A stretch of DNA of 15,282 bases from SIG565 sp964607025 (GTDB lineage: Bacteria; Bacillota; Clostridia; Oscillospirales; Acutalibacteraceae): positions 1-15,282 of the forward strand of contig CAZSIL010000031.1 in assembly GCA_964607025.1 (NCBI GenBank), written 5' to 3'. A program made the position numbers and the translations under genes. The notes beneath the pieces were generated by a model. That model was not told where the DNA came from and made no database searches. It saw nothing but the letters and a program-made list of their open reading frames with translations. Numbering within the stretch: position 1 is the stretch's first letter; each line of letters begins with the position of its first letter. Of the stretch, positions 6,774 to 15,232 are shown one piece after another.

Positions 6774-7280
6774 CTAACTACATTTATTCTTCTGTAGATT
6801 GATTGCATCAATACCATAAAATAAAGTATTAAATACGTTTTTGTAATTTAAATATTCACATATTTTAATTATTACCATTGCAAATACAGCTAACACTGTA
6901 GGAAAGAGTGATGCAAAATCCAAGGAATAGTATTCCAAACAATACATCTCTAAAAGAACAACTTGAAATAACAATAAACAAGAAAAATACAAAATCGTAA
7001 ATCTTTGCACGAACTTTATTGTTATAAACGTAACCATTACACGAGAAAGAAAATTATTTTCACAGATTCTTACGATTAAAATAGGTCGAAACGTATTTCT
7101 ATAGAGGTAAAACTCGTATTTCGGCTTTAATATCATCTCGATACTATTTGATGCATCATTTTTACAGTAACTAAACAAATTGTAATATTCCGTAATTTTT
7201 ACATTTGAAAGTATTTTTTCTGATAATTGAGTTAACGACAATTCGCTTTCAAATGAAATTTGATATTTGAACAACGACAT
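6774..7280 (-). CDS. Two-helix membrane protein, candidate immunity protein of the main RHS toxin
   Basis: A protein of 168 residues. The ATG at 7278-7280 is chosen because AGGAGG lies 5 bases upstream; that site overlaps the TAG stop of the RHS gene (GAGTAGGAGG). A GTG two codons earlier lies too close to the site. Residues 1-93 look soluble and beta-rich (FRPILIVRICENNFLSRVMV), then hydrophobic segments at about 94-111 and 124-140 and a short polar tail. I do not recognise the family, although the layout recalls small membrane proteins found next to polymorphic toxins. Coupling to the RHS gene makes it the likely immunity protein for tip 1. It is clearly more AT-rich than the RHS gene, as expected for exchangeable tip/immunity DNA. 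Confidence 0.8.
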   Translation of the reverse strand: MSLFKYQISFESELSLTQLSEKILSNVKITEYYNLFSYCKNDASNSIEMILKPKYEFYLYRNTFRPILIVRICENNFLSRVMVTFITIKFVQRFTILYFSCLLLFQVVLLEMYCLEYYSLDFASLFPTVLAVFAMVIIKICEYLNYKNVFNTLFYGIDAINLQKNKCS

Positions 7281-7289
7281 AGACACCTC

Positions 7290-10200
7290 CTACTCAAAGA
7301 TTATAGAGTGCAGCATTTGAATGAATTGTTCTGTAATCTCATCTAAGGATTGGCGCAGTTGGTGCACATCATTATGTTCGTTTATTGAAGGGGGAGAAGA
7401 AACTTTATTTTCAGCATTGGAATTTTCTAAAACAGTCTCCGTATACGAATCAACAACGTGAACATCAACCCCTGCACCAACTCCAACAGATATCTGAACT
7501 CCATCTAATTCTTTATTTGGATCACTTGCATCCGAAAAACTAATCACATCAAATCCTACATTTCCAACTCCAAATCCTGCAGAAGATGAAGGTCCATACA
7601 AATCATAGACAGTATCTGCGCTAGTATATTGAACAGATACACTCGCTTGAGCACTGATTCCTCCAACCATGAAGGTATCATTGCATCCTGGAACAGAATA
7701 AGTCCATTGTACATCAAAATTCCAATTATCGTCAATAACAAATCCAATCCCCAAATTGATACCTATTCCAAATACTGCACTTCCAGATATAGAAAAACCT
7801 AATGTCCAAGTACCATAGGGGTCATAACCCATTACAGGATTGTTATTACAATATGCAAAAAGGTTATAGCCTTGAAGACCGCCGTTTGCGCCGATAATAC
7901 CATCCGCATTAATAAATCTGCCGACTTCGGGGTCGTAGTATCTACTATTAAGGTAGTACCAACCTGTTTCGGAATCGTAATAGTAGGAACGATAGCGGAA
8001 GGGATTCTTTTGACCGATTGTATCGGCAAGAGAGCCTGTTACGGAGAGGATTTTGCCCCAAGCGTCATAGGTATATTCAACAACTACATTACCATTAGTA
8101 TCAAGGATTCGGATTATATCTCCTTGAATATTCTTTTGGTAAAAATAGGTATTTGTGCCGTCATTGAAACCGCTTACACTACCTGTTTCATCGTAAAGGA
8201 AATAGAGGTAAGAATCTTCCTTCGTTTTATTATTACGGTAGTGTTGAGCAAGTATCTTTGTACCGTCGAGAGTATAATCGTAAATATTATATTCTGCGCT
8301 GGATGTTAGGTCTATAACTCTCTTATATGTACGGATACCCTCGGAATTATAGGCATAATTTGTCCTTACGGTGTTATCAAGATTTGTATGGTAGGTTAGC
8401 TGTCTGCCCTCCCAAGTCATTTCGGCTGTATTGCGCCAATTAAGGGGATTACCTATTGCATCATAGGTTATTGTTGTACCGTTGTAATTAGTAAGCAAAT
8501 CGCCCCAAGAGGAATCGCTGTATCCATAAGATGCAACAACCGTATATGCAATTCCGGTAGCAGATATTATATAGCTGTAAGGTGCTGAAAGAAAAGTATA
8601 TCTGCGTTTTTCAAGCAGGTTACCCGACTTATCATAAATATACACATAGGTATATCCATTGGCAAAATCGTCCTCGCGGACAAGCTGGTTTAAGGAATCA
8701 TATTCATAACGGGCGATTCCTGCGCCGTCTTTGGATATTAAGGTTATATTACCAAGGGCATCATAGGTATATTCATATACAGTATTTACACCGTTGGCTG
8801 TTAAGGTAAGTTTAGATATTAACGAGGTTGTTCTGGATTCACCGTCAACGGTATAGGTATAATATTCATAAGCCTGATATGCCTTTGAAGTAAGGTCAAC
8901 CAGCAAATCGCTCTTTGTCAAGCGGTCATATTGGTCATAGGTATAGAACTGTATTTTGGTTGCTCCGCCCATTGCAGGATAATAGAATCTCGCAACGTTA
9001 TTGGAGTTCTCTTTATACGCTATGGAATAATTAAAGGTCTCACCGTTAATTACATACTTTGAACCCGATGAGCGACCCAAGGAATCATAGGAGTTTTCAA
9101 CGTAAAGGGTCGTAACACCCGAAGAATCCTTCTGCCATGCTCGGATCAGTCTGCCCAAGGAATCGTATTCGTAAAGGTGGGTTATTCCGCTTTCGGTTAT
9201 TGAATGAATACCGCCATTGGCGTTATACACAATAGAATACTTTTCTTCGGTTCCATTGTATAACACTTTGACCAATCTGTCAAGGTGGTCATAGGTATAT
9301 TCCTCATAATCGCCATTACCGTAGGTTAGCTTTAAAAGCTTACCGTTATAGGGCGCATATTCATAAGTGGCGAGAGTATAACTACCTGCTTGAATGCCTG
9401 TTATATTGCCGTAGTTATCATAGGACATTGTATATTCGGTTGAGGAGGTTTGGATGCTTTGAAGTTTGTCGGATGCATAGACATATTCAACATAAGCCTC
9501 GGTTGCTTCATCAAATACCGAATCCTCATCTGCATCCAGATATACAGAGGTCACACGTTTGCGTGTATCATAGGTATATTGGGTTCTTACGCTTTTTGCG
9601 TTCTCCATATATTTGAGAAGCTTGGTAAGGGTATCATAGGAATAGTTGGTTACAGAGCCCAGAGAATCGGTTATTTGGCTGATGTTCCCTGTGAAATCGT
9701 CGGTGTATGTGACAGACGAGGTTATCCTTTGTCCGCCTGCGGAAAGAGTGGATGATGTGGTTCTGCCGTATTGGTCATAGTCATAGGTTAAGGTTTGGGT
9801 AACGCTGCCTACAGTTCGCTTTGCGGTTTCGACCTGATGCTCGGCGTTATAGGTGTAATCGTAGTGTTCACCTGTTACGGCGGTATAGCCTTCAAGGTCA
9901 ACGCCGTTTTCGGCATAGGTCAGAAGGCTATCGTTACCGTCAATATCTGTAACTAATTTAAGGTTGCCTTCGTCATCATAGGCATAGGTCTGAGCAGGTT
10001 CTGCTGTAAAGGCAATATTATCGAAATACATCGCGTTTGCGTTATAATCGTAAAGCACATATATTTCGGCGTAATTTACGTCCTTCTTGGGTACAACTGC
10101 GGTAGACACATATTGCCAATTGGTATTATTGGCATTGAAATCCGCTTCAAATTCTTCATTCGTTCCGTCGGTGTAGAACAATTTCGCCATCAAGGAGAAT

Positions 10201-13200
10201 TTGCGGTCATATCTGTGGGAGGTGTCTGCAGAAAGAGCTTCTTCATCGGTCGTGCGGTAGAGATAGACCGAATTTGCCTTTGCCCAACCTGTAAGCATAA
10301 AGGTTGTATTTGCGCTTTTGTTAAGCTGAACAGTTTGCTTTATGTAGGTTTCAGCAGAAGGGTTGGCGGACAGTTTGCCGTGGTTTTCTTCCACAGTATA
10401 GGTTCCGCTCCAAACAGATGCAGATTCAAAGGAGCCGTTGCAGATGAAATTATAGCTTGAAGGTGTTTCAAACTTTTCAACCTGAACACAATCGAAATAA
10501 GCTGTACCGATACAATTGCGAAGCTTCATTTCAACGCGGCAGGTCGTTGCGGAATCGAAGGTTTTGGTGACACTTATTCTCTGCCAGCCGTCCTGAATAT
10601 TTGTGTTTGTTGTGCCTGTAAGCAATTGGCTCTCATCAGTACCGAACATCACGAATGCGCCACCGTTTGTTACGTCGGTGGTAATGTCAACGGTTTTAAC
10701 ATAAGCCGAAAGAGTATAAGTACCTGCGGATGGGATAGTTATATCCTGATATGCCGCATAAAAACCGCTTGTGCTTTCGGTAGATGTTATTTTTTGGGAT
10801 CTTGTTCCGTAATAGGAGACGGTTGAATCGGTGGTTCTTGTATATCCCGTGCAACCGCTTGCGATAGCACCCGACCAAGAGGTAAAACTGCTTTCATAGC
10901 TGCTGTTGGCAACATAATTTGTGCTGTCATATCCCTTTGCAGAATCTACGGTTATTCTGTTATTTGTTTTTGCGGTAGATTCATAGGGGGTATATTCTTG
11001 GTAAGCAACACCATAGGTTTCGGTTTTATCAAGGTTTGTTGTATAGCTACAGATTGCCCTACCGAAGTTATCAAAGAGATAATGAGTCAAAATATCGTCG
11101 GTATTACCGTAAGTATCGTCGTTACCGCTTGAACGGATCGTGAATTTCTTGTCGGAATATTCATAACCGATGCTTTGACCTTGGGCGTTGTCGGTTTTTT
11201 GAATTATTCTTGAAACGTGTCTAAAGGAGTTATAGGTTACATATTGATAATTTGTTGTTCTGTTAACGCCTTCGATTTGAGAGCTTACGGTGGACAATGT
11301 ACCGTCGGAATTATAAGTATAGGAGGTGGTTCCAAGGGTCGTGCCGTCATATTTATAGGTTATTGTACGGAGGTAGCCCTCGGTGCTGTTGGAAAGTGTT
11401 GTTCCGTTATATGTGGAGGAATACTTATATTCCAAGGTTTCCTTTGTGTTTTGATTATTAACGATTTTCGAAAGAACATTTCCGCTATACACAAAAGTGA
11501 TTTGAGTTATTTCGCTACCGCCAACGGGTTTGAGTTTAATTGCGGTAAGGCGGTTAGAAGTATCATATACAAACGTTTTCAAATTTCCGTTGGCATCTTC
11601 GATTTGGATAAGCCTGCCTTTGGAATCGAAAAGTTTTTCGTTTCCGACATCATCAGCCAATATCTTTTGATCACCCGATACAGTAACGGTCAAGTCATAT
11701 CCGTCTTCGCTGATGTATTTATTGGTATCTTCGGAATCTTGAATAAAGTAGTGTTCTGTACCGTCGGAATCGTTATATACGTAGTAGAAACGAGAATCTA
11801 TATCTTTGTCAATCAGCGTTTCTTGAACGCTTAATTTCCAGCCGTAACCGATTTTCATAGCATCGAAATTTGCGGTTATGGGAGAATTGACAGAATCACC
11901 CTCGTTAAATTGAGCGTTTGCAAGGTATGTATTGAAAACATGGCTTACGTTTACGGGTATCAAGGAATCAGAGGTTGCCATATCGTCGTGAACTACAACG
12001 AGATTGCCGTTAAATCCGTTTACGTATCCGCCGTTTGTTCCGCCTGCGTTATGGGAGGAATATGTCCATAGGTTTTCCAATCCCTTTGTGTCGCGGTATG
12101 CGATGATAAGTTGGGGCTTCACATTCTCGTTAGAATTATTTGTATCTGAAGAATAAACCTTAATTGCACCTGTGCCGTAGCCGCTTATAGGGCATATTGC
12201 GATACCTTTATATTCTTCTGAAGACTTATACCATTCCTGAACTGCGCGTGTAACATCAAAAGTAAGAAATTCGTTCAATGAATTTGATGTTATGGAAGCA
12301 TAATCCAATATTTCGTCATCATAAGTGGGTCTGGTATTCCAACATACAGTTTGTGAAGTCCAATCGCCTGTGATTCTCTTTGCGGCAAGATAGACGTTAC
12401 CGTCTCTTACTAATTCTCTTGGGTGGAAATACAACGCAGCAGAAACGATAGCAGATGATGTGGGTATCGAAGGAAGCACATACGGTCTTATAAGTATATG
12501 GCATTCCTTAGTTTCGTCATACATACTGTAACCGGCAATCATAGGGTCGGCAGGATTTATTCCGGGATAATATACATCACCGGGCGTAAATTCCGAAATA
12601 TGAGCATCCATTGTGTTGTAGGTGTTATCGAACGCTTCAAATGTAGGGTCAATAGTTACAGGGAATACTCTTTCTTCGGCGTTTATCCATTCTGCGTCGG
12701 CTGTTACGGTAAGGGTATATTTTTTGCCGTTTTTATGCTCGATAGAATAGGACACCGCGGAAGATGATTCATATTCCGCATCGTACATATATCCGTTAGG
12801 GATAATAAGCTGTGTTTCGGCTGTTTTTTCATCGTTCAATGCGATAGAACCGTCTTCCAGAAGGACAGGTATAAGACCTTTGAGTTTCAATTCAAAGGTA
12901 TATTCATAGCTGTCGCATTTTTCTTTTACGATAATATTTTCCTTAACTGAACCGCCTGAAACGATATATTCAAGGTCGGTGGAAGGAAGAATATCCTTGT
13001 AAATCGAGCCGCTTGAAAACTTGTTAAGAGTAGAAGCTGATTCAATGTCGTTGCCTTCGTTTTTTTCCATTGGATCGTAAACTTCAACTGCTTTAGACTT
13101 ATCTGCACCAACAAGGTGAAGGCTTATTTTGTAATCGCCTTTTGTTATTTTAAGAAGATTAGACGATTGAGAATTATTTGCGAATTTGAATTTAATATCA

Positions 13201-13586
13201 GAGCTATTTGTTTCGTAGCCCGAAAAGTCTTCGCTGTCGGATGAATCGGCATCTGAGGAAGACAACGTATTATCGTAATCTGTCCATTCGCCGTTTTCAT
13301 TCTTGAAGTGAATAGTTTTTCCGTAATCAGCGGCTATATAACTGCCGTCGGACATACGGAAAGTTTTTGAAGTTGCGGTTCTTTTATCGATATCTTCGCC
13401 GAGAACATAAATCGGAGTTTCGGCTTCAATTTCAGATTCAAGCAAAGAACCGTCAACGATCGTTTGAGTATCTTCGGCATTAGAGCTTAACGCTTCGCCG
13501 ATTTCAGCAAGTACGCCTTGAGGAATAAACACAAACATCATTACTAAACTGAGTAATAACGATAAAATCCGAGAAGTTGTTTTCAT
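7290..13586 (-). CDS. Full-length secreted RHS/YD-repeat protein with polymorphic C-terminal tip (WapA-like)
   Basis: About 2098 residues. The start at 13584-13586 is preferred because it opens a classic signal peptide (basic MKTTSR, hydrophobic core, cleavage near GVLA at 27) and has AAGGAAGG about 11 bases upstream; an in-frame ATG at 13625 adds a non-signal extension without a binding site. Domains in order: N-terminal WapA-like region (about 30-320); DNRLRE-type surface domain (about 325-497); RHS entry region (500-620); YD repeats (about 660-860); two carbohydrate-binding-like beta domains (about 890-1037 and 1043-1200); a long YD-repeat block (1200-1870); the RHS-associated core ending TGWYYLNSRYYDPEVGRF, NNNPVM, DPYG (about 1872-1925); and a 173-residue tip. 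The tip is Gly/Ser/Val-rich and probably beta-structured, of unknown activity. Proteins of this kind form a shell around a C-terminal toxin used against neighbouring cells. The next gene is its presumed immunity gene. Confidence 0.93.
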   Translation of the reverse strand: MKTTSRILSLLLSLVMMFVFIPQGVLAEIGEALSSNAEDTQTIVDGSLLESEIEAETPIYVLGEDIDKRTATSKTFRMSDGSYIAADYGKTIHFKNENGEWTDYDNTLSSSDADSSDSEDFSGYETNSSDIKFKFANNSQSSNLLKITKGDYKISLHLVGADKSKAVEVYDPMEKNEGNDIESASTLNKFSSGSIYKDILPSTDLEYIVSGGSVKENIIVKEKCDSYEYTFELKLKGLIPVLLEDGSIALNDEKTAETQLIIPNGYMYDAEYESSSAVSYSIEHKNGKKYTLTVTADAEWINAEERVFPVTIDPTFEAFDNTYNTMDAHISEFTPGDVYYPGINPADPMIAGYSMYDETKECHILIRPYVLPSIPTSSAIVSAALYFHPRELVRDGNVYLAAKRITGDWTSQTVCWNTRPTYDDEILDYASITSNSLNEFLTFDVTRAVQEWYKSSEEYKGIAICPISGYGTGAIKVYSSDTNNSNENVKPQLIIAYRDTKGLENLWTYSSHNAGGTNGGYVNGFNGNLVVVHDDMATSDSLIPVNVSHVFNTYLANAQFNEGDSVNSPITANFDAMKIGYGWKLSVQETLIDKDIDSRFYYVYNDSDGTEHYFIQDSEDTNKYISEDGYDLTVTVSGDQKILADDVGNEKLFDSKGRLIQIEDANGNLKTFVYDTSNRLTAIKLKPVGGSEITQITFVYSGNVLSKIVNNQNTKETLEYKYSSTYNGTTLSNSTEGYLRTITYKYDGTTLGTTSYTYNSDGTLSTVSSQIEGVNRTTNYQYVTYNSFRHVSRIIQKTDNAQGQSIGYEYSDKKFTIRSSGNDDTYGNTDDILTHYLFDNFGRAICSYTTNLDKTETYGVAYQEYTPYESTAKTNNRITVDSAKGYDSTNYVANSSYESSFTSWSGAIASGCTGYTRTTDSTVSYYGTRSQKITSTESTSGFYAAYQDITIPSAGTYTLSAYVKTVDITTDVTNGGAFVMFGTDESQLLTGTTNTNIQDGWQRISVTKTFDSATTCRVEMKLRNCIGTAYFDCVQVEKFETPSSYNFICNGSFESASVWSGTYTVEENHGKLSANPSAETYIKQTVQLNKSANTTFMLTGWAKANSVYLYRTTDEEALSADTSHRYDRKFSLMAKLFYTDGTNEEFEADFNANNTNWQYVSTAVVPKKDVNYAEIYVLYDYNANAMYFDNIAFTAEPAQTYAYDDEGNLKLVTDIDGNDSLLTYAENGVDLEGYTAVTGEHYDYTYNAEHQVETAKRTVGSVTQTLTYDYDQYGRTTSSTLSAGGQRITSSVTYTDDFTGNISQITDSLGSVTNYSYDTLTKLLKYMENAKSVRTQYTYDTRKRVTSVYLDADEDSVFDEATEAYVEYVYASDKLQSIQTSSTEYTMSYDNYGNITGIQAGSYTLATYEYAPYNGKLLKLTYGNGDYEEYTYDHLDRLVKVLYNGTEEKYSIVYNANGGIHSITESGITHLYEYDSLGRLIRAWQKDSSGVTTLYVENSYDSLGRSSGSKYVINGETFNYSIAYKENSNNVARFYYPAMGGATKIQFYTYDQYDRLTKSDLLVDLTSKAYQAYEYYTYTVDGESRTTSLISKLTLTANGVNTVYEYTYDALGNITLISKDGAGIARYEYDSLNQLVREDDFANGYTYVYIYDKSGNLLEKRRYTFLSAPYSYIISATGIAYTVVASYGYSDSSWGDLLTNYNGTTITYDAIGNPLNWRNTAEMTWEGRQLTYHTNLDNTVRTNYAYNSEGIRTYKRVIDLTSSAEYNIYDYTLDGTKILAQHYRNNKTKEDSYLYFLYDETGSVSGFNDGTNTYFYQKNIQGDIIRILDTNGNVVVEYTYDAWGKILSVTGSLADTIGQKNPFRYRSYYYDSETGWYYLNSRYYDPEVGRFINADGIIGANGGLQGYNLFAYCNNNPVMGYDPYGTWTLGFSISGSAVFGIGINLGIGFVIDDNWNFDVQWTYSVPGCNDTFMVGGISAQASVSVQYTSADTVYDLYGPSSSAGFGVGNVGFDVISFSDASDPNKELDGVQISVGVGAGVDVHVVDSYTETVLENSNAENKVSSPPSINEHNDVHQLRQSLDEITEQFIQMLHSIIFE
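8938..9739 (-). repeat. 802-bp block identical to 657-1458 in cassette 5
   Basis: By line-by-line comparison these 802 bases match 657-1458 without a difference. The match ends sharply on both sides: at 9739/9740 against unrelated sequence, and near 8937 where the two copies continue as diverged homologues. This part encodes YD repeats from roughly GGQRITSSVTYTDD to QFYTYD. The pattern fits recent duplication or gene conversion. Confidence 0.9.
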
Positions 13587-13671
13587 TTCGTAAATTTCCT
13601 TCCTTTTGTTTTTGGTTTGAATCATAAAGTTGATTAATTCGATTGAGTATCAAATGTATTTTTTCTCCCAT
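13504..13671 (-). CDS. Possible 55-residue leader peptide overlapping the RHS start
   Basis: An ATG at 13669-13671 has a strong ribosome binding site, GGGAGG, about 6 bases upstream. The frame runs 55 codons (MGEKIHLILNRINQLYDSNQ...) to a TGA at 13504-13506, overlapping the first 83 bases of the RHS gene in a different frame. No family is recognised and the second half merely overlaps the RHS signal-peptide codons. It may be a regulatory leader coupling translation to the RHS gene, or chance. The binding site is better than that of the RHS gene itself. Confidence 0.35.
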   Translation of the reverse strand: MGEKIHLILNRINQLYDSNQKQKEGNLRNENNFSDFIVITQFSNDVCVYSSRRTC

Positions 13672-13686
13672 TTTTTACCTCCCTAC

Positions 13687-13708
13687 TCATAAATGCTTTC
13701 ATTTATGA
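13687..13708 (-). promoter_or_regulatory. Leader hairpin upstream of the RHS gene
   Basis: TCATAAATG and CATTTATGA form a 9-bp stem around a 4-base loop. The hairpin ends three bases before the strong GGGAGG site of the small leader frame. It has no T-run directly after it on the minus strand, so a terminator role is unlikely. A role in translation control or in mRNA stability is possible. Confidence 0.4.
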
Positions 13709-13740
13709 AAATATCAAAATATTTTTTGAAAATTTTTCGT

Positions 13741-13768
13741 TTAATATAATATTTGATCTTGTCTTCAA
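13741..13768 (-). promoter_or_regulatory. Candidate promoter for the RHS locus
   Basis: On the minus strand TTGAAG (13763-13768) is followed after 16 bases by TATTAA (13741-13746), resembling sigma-A -35 and -10 boxes. The surrounding 13710-13830 is very AT-rich, so other pairings are possible. It lies between the terminator of the preceding operon and the RHS leader, where a promoter is expected. Confidence 0.35.
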
Positions 13769-13828
13769 ATTTTTATGAATATTGTTAAATACAACCTGAA
13801 TGGTTATTGTTTACTGCGTACCAAATAT

Positions 13829-13853
13829 TAAAGGCGGCTCTTGTGAGCCGCCC
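13829..13853 (-). terminator. Rho-independent terminator of the Bcp-hydrolase operon
   Basis: GGCGGCTC (13833-13840) and GAGCCGCC (13845-13852) form a GC-rich 8-bp stem with a 4-base loop. On the minus strand it is followed by TTTAATATTT. It lies about 110 bases past the hydrolase stop; 13854-13964 in between holds nothing recognisable. Confidence 0.75.
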
Positions 13854-13964
13854 TACCTGTTTATTATATTTATGGCTTTGTGTTTTTTCTTTGAAGAATA
13901 ATATATCGTCCGCATGAGCAACAAATGTCATCCCCCGGGATCGTTGAATACAAAATCAATCACA

Positions 13965-14711
13965 CTATTCAAACAGCATATCGGATATTGCATTTGCGGT
14001 AAGATCGATTTGTTCTTTATTGGTTATAGTCGGAGTGCCGTCCCCCTCTTGGATACCGTACATACCGAAATAGGCATGGCAACCGCCCTGAATAACCATC
14101 TCTGTAAAATTATAAGGTAAATTGGTTTTATTTTCATTATATTTTTCGCGGTTCAGCACATTGTCTTCACTTCCGTAGACCGACAGTACATCAAGGCTTG
14201 TTGCAGATAGGTCGGCTGTGGAATATGAACCGAGAAGTATCAATCCTTTATAATCATCTATATGGTCGGAAAGATATGACGCTGCCATGGAACCTCCGAG
14301 GGAATGACCGCCTATGTACCAATCTTGTATTTCGGGATATTCCTCTTGTATTCCGTCTGCCGCGTTCACATCAAGAACCGCAAGGTTAAAGGGCATCTCC
14401 ACCAGCACACAAAGGATTCCCTGCTCCGCACAGGACTGCATTAACGGAATATACGCAGTATATTCTACCTTACCGCCGGGGTAGAAAATTAATCCCTTTG
14501 TCGCGTTATCGGGTTCGAAAACGATGGTTCCGTTCGGCAACTCCTTCCAAGATGTCCCCTGAGGCAAAAGCTCGCCTATTGCTTTTATATCTGCCCGATA
14601 GTAATCACTAAGGTAGATACCGCATCCTGCAACAACGATTAAAATTACAAGAAGAATCGATGTTAAGGTTATTAGTCCTTTTCTTTTTGTTTTATCTGAC
14701 CAAATGCTCAT
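13965..14711 (-). CDS. Membrane-anchored alpha/beta hydrolase
   Basis: A protein of 248 residues from the ATG at 14709-14711, which has AGGAGAG 6 bases upstream; an ATG further upstream at 14777 lacks a site and would overlap the preceding gene. A single N-terminal hydrophobic segment (about 12-34) should anchor it in the membrane with the catalytic domain outside. The nucleophile elbow GHSLGGS places the catalytic serine at 137. An aspartate in YGSEDN (183) and a histidine in GGCHAYFG (212) complete a plausible triad. The overall pattern (FYPGGKVEYTAY as oxyanion region, then VLVEMPFNLAV) fits the small alpha/beta hydrolase fold (Abhydrolase_5-like). The substrate is unknown. It follows the peroxiredoxin gene by 62 bases and is probably co-transcribed with it. 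Confidence 0.85.
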   Translation of the reverse strand: MSIWSDKTKRKGLITLTSILLVILIVVAGCGIYLSDYYRADIKAIGELLPQGTSWKELPNGTIVFEPDNATKGLIFYPGGKVEYTAYIPLMQSCAEQGILCVLVEMPFNLAVLDVNAADGIQEEYPEIQDWYIGGHSLGGSMAASYLSDHIDDYKGLILLGSYSTADLSATSLDVLSVYGSEDNVLNREKYNENKTNLPYNFTEMVIQGGCHAYFGMYGIQEGDGTPTITNKEQIDLTANAISDMLFE

Positions 14712-14773
14712 AATTATCTCTCCTATAGCACCGCGCAACCGCGCATATCTTGGGAACCGAATATTTCTGTGCT

Positions 14774-15232
14774 TCAAAGCTCGGAAAGTATCTCTGCCGC
14801 GTTTGTGTCGGGCTTGACCTTGGGCATTATCTTTTGGATATTTCCCTGTTCATCGATTATAAATGTTGTACGGGCAACTCCCATAGTGGTTTTGCCGTAC
14901 ATTTTCTTTTCCTGCCAGACGCCATAGGCTTCTATGGCGATTCTATCGGGGTCGGAAAGCAAAACAAAAGGAAGGTTATATTTTTCAGCAAATTTCACAT
15001 GAGATGCCATGCTGTCTTTGCTTATACCGATAACCTCAATATTTCTTTTTTGGAATTCGCTGTAAAGCCCTGCAAAAGCGCAGGCTTGTTTTGTGCAGCC
15101 GGGAGTATTATCTCTTGGATAAAAATAGAGAACGACCTTTTTTCCCTTGAAATCGGATAAGGAAACCGCATTACCGTTTTTATCGGTTAATGTAAAGTTG
15201 GGAGCTTTGTCTCCCACAGAAATATTCATCAT
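14774..15232 (-). CDS. bcp: Thiol peroxidase, Bcp/PrxQ-type peroxiredoxin
   Basis: A cytosolic protein of 152 residues that reduces hydrogen peroxide and organic hydroperoxides using thioredoxin-type electron donors. The thioredoxin-fold N terminus (VGDKAPNFTLTDKNG), LYFYPRDNTPGCTKQAC with the peroxidatic Cys46 and the resolving Cys51 four residues further on, the SKDSMASHVKFAEKYNLPF segment and the GVARTTFIID strand are all typical of the family, and the length is normal. The start is taken at the first ATG of a tandem pair (15230-15232), with GGAA about 11 bases upstream. ATG codons further upstream in the same frame add a non-homologous extension. It is the first gene of a short operon with the hydrolase. 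Any promoter lies in the last 50 bases of the window or beyond. Confidence 0.93.
   Translation of the reverse strand: MMNISVGDKAPNFTLTDKNGNAVSLSDFKGKKVVLYFYPRDNTPGCTKQACAFAGLYSEFQKRNIEVIGISKDSMASHVKFAEKYNLPFVLLSDPDRIAIEAYGVWQEKKMYGKTTMGVARTTFIIDEQGNIQKIMPKVKPDTNAAEILSEL

Noticed and set aside
7872..8309. Plus-strand open frames similar at 4614-4949 and 7872-8309
   Set aside because: They are antisense copies of the conserved RHS core and repeat only because the core repeats.
11217..11834. Plus-strand open frame of 205 codons
   Set aside because: It lies wholly opposite the RHS gene, has cysteine/glycine/isoleucine-rich composition typical of reversed YD-repeat codons, and no ribosome binding site.
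13586..13625. RHS start at the upstream in-frame ATG (13623-13625)
   Set aside because: It would place 13 polar residues before the signal peptide and has no ribosome binding site, unlike the ATG at 13584-13586.
14750..15160. Plus-strand open frame of 136 codons over the peroxiredoxin gene
   Set aside because: The minus strand encodes a complete Bcp protein with all family motifs; the plus frame has no recognisable feature.
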